Shown one piece after another: positions 58,880-64,000 of a DNA stretch of 64,000 bases. The notes under the pieces are model-generated. The model was not told where the DNA came from and did not search any database. It worked only from the letters and a program-made list of their open reading frames with translations. Positions within the stretch are counted from its first letter, which is position 1. Each line of letters begins with the position of its first letter. The DNA comes from Helianthus annuus (Eukaryota; Streptophyta; Magnoliopsida; Asterales; Asteraceae), in assembly GCF_002127325.2 (NCBI RefSeq), contig NC_035436.2, positions 121,616,771-121,680,770 on the forward strand. Direction: 5' to 3'. A program made the position numbers and the translations under genes.

Positions 58880-59110
58880 CATCCCTACATGTATACATGC
58901 CTTATACACTTATATAGACTGTATGGAATGTTATTTGCACACAAATAAATGCATTGGAATGTTTCTTTTGTATACAACCCGTATACATTTGCATACGAGC
59001 AATATATGTTATACGGCCTGAGGTGGGTTTTTTGTAAGATTTTCTGAGGTTTTTGGGTTATTAACGTTTGTATACGGGTCGTATAACGTTATACGAGCCG
59101 TATATTTATG
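58880..59110. repeat. TATACG palindrome cluster, left
   Basis: Repeated GTATAC, CGTATA and ATACGNNCGTAT words, for example GTATACGGGTCGTATAACG near 59071. The pattern returns at 60870-61680 on the other side of the Athila-like fragment. Confidence 0.55.
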
Positions 59111-59460
59111 TTTCTTTTTTTTGTAAAATCGAACAACCGTTTAATAAGTTTTAATAATTGTTTAGATAGCGTTCCGTATTATTTAGATATGTTGGATTAT
59201 GTTACGAGTTTGTAAAACGTCTATGTTACTATAGTATTTGTCGTATTATTTTTTATATATATCAGATAAGCAAAACTTGTGTATATAATAAAGAATACCA
59301 TAAAATTTTTTTGTGCAAACAAGATAATAAACAATAAAATAACAATTATTAAACAAACAAGATAAAATGTAAACATAAGATTAATATTTCCAATGTTTTA
59401 CATCTTAAACAACAAAAGATAAATATTTACATAGTTTCAAATGTAAAACAACAAAACAAA
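59111..59460. other. AT-rich DNA, nothing recognised
   Basis: Low-complexity AT-rich sequence with many AACAA words; no gene or repeat border seen. Confidence 0.5.
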
Positions 59461-59469
59461 AATAAAATA

Positions 59470-60835
59470 AGCAGATACGGTGGTGGTGGTGCAGAGCCAA
59501 CTCGTGGAGGTAGAGGGGCGCCAGAATGGATGGCAATAATCGCCTCCACCACCTACTACATGTCGACCCGTAGAGCAGCTACTTCTAAATCGACCCGAGC
59601 CAGTCTCTCCTCCACTCCCTGTGGAAGAGTCACACGTGCTCTCACGCTCCGTCGCTCGTACGGGCGATCACCCCATCCATCCTTCACATCCTGCTATCCT
59701 GCTGCGATCTGTTGATCGCAACATTAATTCCATCACCTCCCTCCCATCTCCCTCGTCACCCTCACCATCACCATCACCCTCACCATCACCCTCGACCCTG
59801 TGGCCCGCCGCAGCCACCTCCACCGGCAGTGGCTGGCCCTCGTACTACTCGATACGACCACCGTCAAGTGACCAAAAATGTGGCCCCCCGGCCATATGGG
59901 CAATCCCCATCGAGCATGCTGTGTCCCTGCCTACTGGATCAACCTGACGTGTGATGGTCATATCCCGAGACACCTGCAGAGAAAAGAGGCGACCATAGTG
60001 CTTTGCCAGATGGGTGACGAAGCCGCCACAGCTGATGTGGCTCGACGTACGCTTATAAGCATACTCGGAGAAGTATGTGGCTAACTTGTATGCCAAGTTG
60101 CCCCCCCCCCCCCGCGCAGGTAAGTAGGTCGTGCAAGAAGAACAGGTCATTTTGGGTGACCCACTCCCTGCTATCGTGACGACCTGCAATCGTCACCGTG
60201 ATACACCGATGTAGGTATCGGTGCAATGGGTCGTACATGCTTGACACCCGCGCCTTCGGGGATTGCACATGCAGTGTCGCGAAGTCCCCGACGCCAATAT
60301 TGAACCACCAGGGCTACAACACGTCAATGGACGTGGTGGTCGGTGCATCTAAAAATGCCTAGAATACTTACTCATCATGTGAGTACAGTCCCATGGAAAC
60401 AGCAAACTGTGGGAGCATCATGGAGCGAGGCGCCCCGCAAAGAGTAAACGAGACCGCAGGGGTCTCCAAAAAATGCCATAAACCCCTACCCCGGGTCTCG
60501 GTAAAAGCACACGTACCCAAAAACTTAATGTAATCTCCCTATGGGCCCGCTCTCGGCCGGCCTCAAATAAACTAGCCCACGAGGAGGTAGCTGGGATGAA
60601 CTCCCGGACCAGACCGATCAATCTAATGTCGGTCAAAAAAACCTATATCAATGGTTCGGGGTGCATCCAACTCCATTTGTCGTAATCTACCCAAACACCT
60701 GTAGGCAATCGTACTATGGGGGATTTGGATAAGGAACAACCCCGTCTCGTGAAAATCATAATCCTTATCCTCCTCCTGCTGACCTCATCCACGTCCGCGT
60801 CCCTGTCCGCGTACGCTAGCTGCTGATGACTCGGT
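59470..60835 (-). pseudogene. Athila-ORF1-like retrotransposon fragment
   Basis: On the - strand, scattered over two or three frames, are WSWMHPEPL, FLTDIRLIGLVREFIPATSSW (60636-60560), FNIGVGDFATLHV (about 60300), then QNDLFFLHDLLTCA (about 60150), CGGFVTHLAKHYG (about 60020) and MGIAHMAGGPHFWS (about 59900). This resembles the plant retrotransposon ORF1 family of Athila-type Gypsy elements. A 15-nt C run near 60103 marks one frame break. A Ser/Pro/His-coding repeat lies at 59730-59800. Family assignment is tentative. Confidence 0.5.
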
Positions 60836-60869
60836 CATATCGTTTGTAAACAATAACAATAACAGGTAC

Positions 60870-61680
60870 GAGGATTATACGATTAACGCGTACGTATTAC
60901 ACGAGGTATATACGATTTGTACAACACTCGATATATACGTTTCATATATGCACGTATTTTACGTCTCGTATACGATCCGTATTATACTCATAGTATACTA
61001 TCCGTACAAGAGGCATATACGTTTCGTAAATGTACGTATTATGCGTCCTGTATACGATCCATGCGCGGCAAGTATACGTTTCGTATAATACGTCCCGTAT
61101 ATGCTAAATACAATCAAGGAAAAAACGAAGTAAAAAACTGAAAATTCAAGTATATACGATCGTATATAAATATAAGATCTTATAAAACTTGAATATTCAA
61201 GTTGTATACGATCGTATATATTGTATACGACCCATTTACACTTGAATGTGCAGTTTTTTTTTTTCAAATTCAATCAAACGATCAATTTCCTTAAGCTAAT
61301 CTACACTATTCAATATGTTATATGATCGTATAATCAAACAAGTTACGTAATCCGAAAGTTTAATGAACGAACGAGGCTTAGAAATGTACCGTAATACTAG
61401 AAGAACGAGAAGAAAACGTCACGAACGCCGAAGAACGATATCCAAGAACAATCCAAGAGGAAACCGAGAGATTTTTTGTGAATTTTGAGGTCGTGTGGTT
61501 GGTATGTGGTCGTATAGATTCTTATTATACGATAAATTATTGATTGTATACGACCGTATAACCTTATTCGGGCCGTATATAATGTTTATTAATTTTTTAT
61601 TCGCTCGTATACTCAATATACGAGCATTGTTTTATGCCTAGTATACGGGCCGTATAACGTTATACGACCCATTAACATTG
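60870..61680. repeat. TATACG palindrome cluster, right
   Basis: Dozens of CGTATA, TATACG and related palindromic words, such as GTATACGATCGTATA near 61202-61216 and CGTATAACGTTATACG near 61649. It contains no coding frame of note. The same words are found at 58880-59110. Confidence 0.6.
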
Positions 61681-61683
61681 AAC

Positions 61684-62400
61684 CAACTTTTGTATTTTTC
61701 TTTTAGTTAGTATCTTTGGATCAATTGGTCACCTTAACTTGAACTTTAATCATTACAAATTGTCGGAACATCAAATAAGATCAAACTTTTCGTTAACTCA
61801 AACTTTTAATCATTACAAGTTGTCGGAACATCAAAGTATAATGCAAAAATGACAATGAACACCGATATTTACATGAGGAAAAAGCCCTTGATCTTTGATA
61901 GATCTCCGGTATAAAAAACCTCTGGTGATGGAAATTACCGATCACCAACTGTATTCAACAAGAAAGTTAAAATGTAGTACAACTTTGGATGATATTGAGC
62001 TTGTTACAATCAAGTTCTAGTGTGTGTTTGAGAGCAGATTCGAGAGTGGTAAAGTGTACGAGTTGTTTATTGTCATTCTGTTCTAATCAAGCTCAATACC
62101 CCTTGATATAATTAGAAATATCTAGCTAACTAACTCTCCGAAAAATGTACAATCGAGTTCTAGTGTGTGTTTGAGAGCATATTCCCCAAAATTCTAGCAT
62201 TGGTTAAGTCCAATTCGGTATGTACCTGCGAATACAAGTTTTAAAGAACGATACAAAAGTTTGTTAATATAAACAATAAAAAGGATCCGTGATCCTCAGA
62301 CTTCCTGCACCATCTGTTAAGGATCAGTGATCCAGGCTAATCTAAGGATATGTGATCCATAGGTATAAAAATTAATCCCCAACACTTACCTTAACTCAAA
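61684..62400. other. Probable LTR or leader remnant with GGATC palindromes
   Basis: GGATCCGTGATCC (62283-62295), GGATCAGTGATCC (about 62320) and GGATATGTGATCC (about 62345) are spaced 25-37 bp apart. A sentence-like repeat (GTTCTAGTGTGTGTTTGAGAG) occurs near 62014 and 62157. The pattern resembles Copia LTR or leader DNA but no ends can be fixed. Confidence 0.35.
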
Positions 62401-62421
62401 CTTTTCATCATTACATCCAAG

Positions 62422-63163
62422 TTAAATCCATGAAATCCCGCGTCTTGGTTTTATTAACAATTCCTCATATCGAGCTAATTGTTCGCTGTAAAAGTTTGCC
62501 CAACTTTCTGTCGGCGTACCCCTTGCGGGTTGTCGCCAAAATCCGGAAGGGGTAGGCATTGCCCCCTCTAACCTGACGTGAATAAAATGATTCTGGTATA
62601 CATGCACGAGCGTAATGGTTTGATGAGGAAGACTCTCTTCGGCTGTGCTCGACAAGGGAAAAACGTGGCACAACCTTGGTCGCGTAATAAGGGACAAATC
62701 ACGTTCCACCAGTTAGCTATCATAATTCCCGAGAAAGGCATTAGCAGTCACTTATCTCTTGGTGCAAACCCTATACCATAATAATCGAAGGTGTTTCGAA
62801 CATATTTATACTCTTCCGAATTTATTCTTTTCCACGGGTCTTGCCACTCATTACAAGCGACAACCCGACCACTATAGATCGAAAGCCACAATTACCATCG
62901 CCCCGGACATCTTAAATATGACTTAGGTATGGATGGAAGCAAGTTGGTATGAACTTTTTGTATAATTTGAATAAGTTAAGATGTACTACAGGTAGTAAAG
63001 GTAACCACAGTGCCTCTTCCATTGATTTTTCCACCTTTTGCTTACCCTTCCATTGCCTAGTGCCCTTCGTAATCTCATCACTGAACATCGGTACTCCACG
63101 ATGATCACTTTGTGAGTGGACAAATATGTATTGCAGGTTGGGTGTGCGACTCTGGTGTACCAA
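62422..63163 (-). pseudogene. OTU-like cysteine protease fragment, transposon type
   Basis: The frame runs FIPTCFHPYLSHI, stop (TAA near 62912), then DVRGDGNCGFRSIV. DGNCGFR is the catalytic-cysteine motif of OTU peptidases. After a frameshift come WKRINSEEYKYVRNTFDYYG and later NHFIHVRLEGAMPTPSGFW (62620-62560), which fits the His-containing part and proline-rich end of OTU domains found with plant MULE transposases. Several frames are used and no start is visible, so it is dead. Confidence 0.6.
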
Positions 63164-63292
63164 CGCCTGCCTGGTGAATCACCATGCGAGTCTAAAGATG
63201 ACCGAAGAGAGATAAAACTATGCCTAGAAGGCTGCGCAACAAGATCAACCTTCCTTTCTTATTGAGCCTTTAACGTTGGATGACCCTGAATT
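63164..63292. other. Short spacer, nothing recognised
   Basis: Unassigned DNA between the OTU fragment and the LTR. Confidence 0.5.
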
Positions 63293-64000
63293 GTGTAAAA
63301 TGCAACATAAAAATTACATCAAATGAGGCATAAAACTAACCCTTTTTAAGTACTAATGTTGGAAAAAGAGTGTTTTTGTCTTCCTTTTGTATTTTCAGGA
63401 TTAAATGAGCTCAAATTCACAAAAGAAGCAAAAAGACAGCTAAATCTAACATAAATACAAGAAAAGGAATATAAGTGGATTGCCCGACCCCTCAACAGCA
63501 TCCTCCCAAGCAAAATAGAGAAGGCAGAAGACTGAACACGCCCCGTGCTCAGCCAGCACGGGGCCGTGCCCAAGAAGCAGCAGAAAAGACAAACCTATAG
63601 AAGCTTCTATTGCCCACCACGGGGCCGTGCCCAGTGAACACGGGGGCGTGGCGAAAGTACAGCAGGTGCATTAATTGTAATTGCGAATTACAATTAATGA
63701 AGAGAGAGAGTGGCAGACAGGCACGGGGCCGTGTCCAGCGGACACGGGGCCGTGCCCAGCCTTCTGTTCAGCCTATAAATAGGAGTGCTTGGTTTCATTG
63801 CAACTCATCCCTTGGCACACCACCTCTCTCACACTTCATCCACCACCCACCACCATCACAACACCATCATCCACCACCATCATCCATTGTCCATCATAGA
63901 GTGTGTGAGTCGTCTCGGGATCCAAGATTGATCGTAAGAGTTCTTGACAATCAAGGCCATGTTTGCCTAAGTCTCTTACATCACTTGGTGAAGACAAGTG
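63293..64000 (+). repeat. 5' part of an LTR (Athila/Tat-like Gypsy?), runs off the window
   Basis: A probable start TGTAAAATGCAAC near 63294 is followed by a promoter block with palindromes, a TATA box (CTATAAATA, 63773-63781) and a leader rich in CAC/CAT repeats (63810-63895). The pattern resembles LTRs of large Gypsy elements in composites. The left edge is uncertain (another TG at 63357 is possible) and the right edge is outside the window. Confidence 0.5.
63556..63781 (+). promoter_or_regulatory. CACGGGGCCGTG palindrome array and TATA box
   Basis: Five units of CACGGGGCCGTG or a one-base variant occur at about 63556, 63617, 63637, 63721 and 63741. The TATA box is 16 bp after the last one. 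An inverted repeat around TTAATTGTAATTGCGAATTA lies between units near 63671. Confidence 0.6.

Noticed and set aside
59712..59954. His/Pro-rich open frame
   Set aside because: It arises from a CACCATCACC simple repeat inside the Athila-like fragment.

Overview
The window is plant nuclear DNA, very probably from a composite (Asteraceae): spliceosomal introns, an LEA-like plant gene, Tourist-type MITEs and LTR-retrotransposons of plant-specific lineages. The family assignment rests on the general look of the repeats and is an inference. There is no bacterial, organellar, rRNA or tRNA gene that I can see, and almost everything is transposable-element sequence.

Left nest (1-33339). An old Tekay/Del-like Ty3/Gypsy chromovirus (G1, + strand, 5' part outside the window) has been split by three later insertions. 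These are a Sirevirus-like Ty1/Copia element (C1, enters from the left edge, ends 7878); a complete Gypsy element G2 (8416-17694, + strand, target-site duplication ACAGA); and, inside the G1 3' LTR, a complete Gypsy element G3 (21375-31442, - strand, duplication TAAAT). All their genes carry stops or frameshifts.

Gene island (33340-43652). This holds a Helitron-like repeat, a 1.4-kb MULE-like DNA transposon with a 10-bp target duplication, Tourist-type MITEs, and the one host gene I regard as intact. That gene has two exons and encodes a 112-residue LEA-like, mitochondrially targeted protein of the Arabidopsis At5g17165 type (37840-40377). A 956-bp PIF/Harbinger derivative sits in its intron and a MITE sits about 200 bp upstream of its start codon.

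Right nest (43658-57950). A young Ty1/Copia element (C2, - strand, 131-bp LTRs that look identical) is interrupted in gag by Gypsy element G4 (47447-56962, - strand, duplication TGTTT). The two 2463-bp LTRs of G4 look identical although its coding region is badly decayed. That combination suggests G4 moved recently using proteins supplied by another element.

Right flank (57951-64000). This contains the remains of a syntaxin (Qa-SNARE) gene, an Athila-ORF1-like fragment between clusters of TATACG palindromes, a decayed OTU-protease fragment of transposon type, and the start of another LTR with CACGGGGCCGTG palindromes and a TATA box.

The most interesting signals are in the non-coding parts of the Gypsy elements. 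(1) The transcribed part of the G2, G3 and G4 LTRs carries an array of 4-7 short hairpins with loops of 7-9 nt, mostly 8; stem sequences differ between elements and between hairpins while pairing is kept. (2) A palindrome with a compensatory base-pair change lies at a fixed 16-19 nt before every TGTGACA LTR start, in all four Gypsy elements. (3) That palindrome-PPT-TGTGACA module is duplicated in tandem, and G2 uses a different copy as its LTR edge than G3 and G4 do. (4) Arrays of family-specific palindromes sit directly upstream of the TATA box in five different LTRs.
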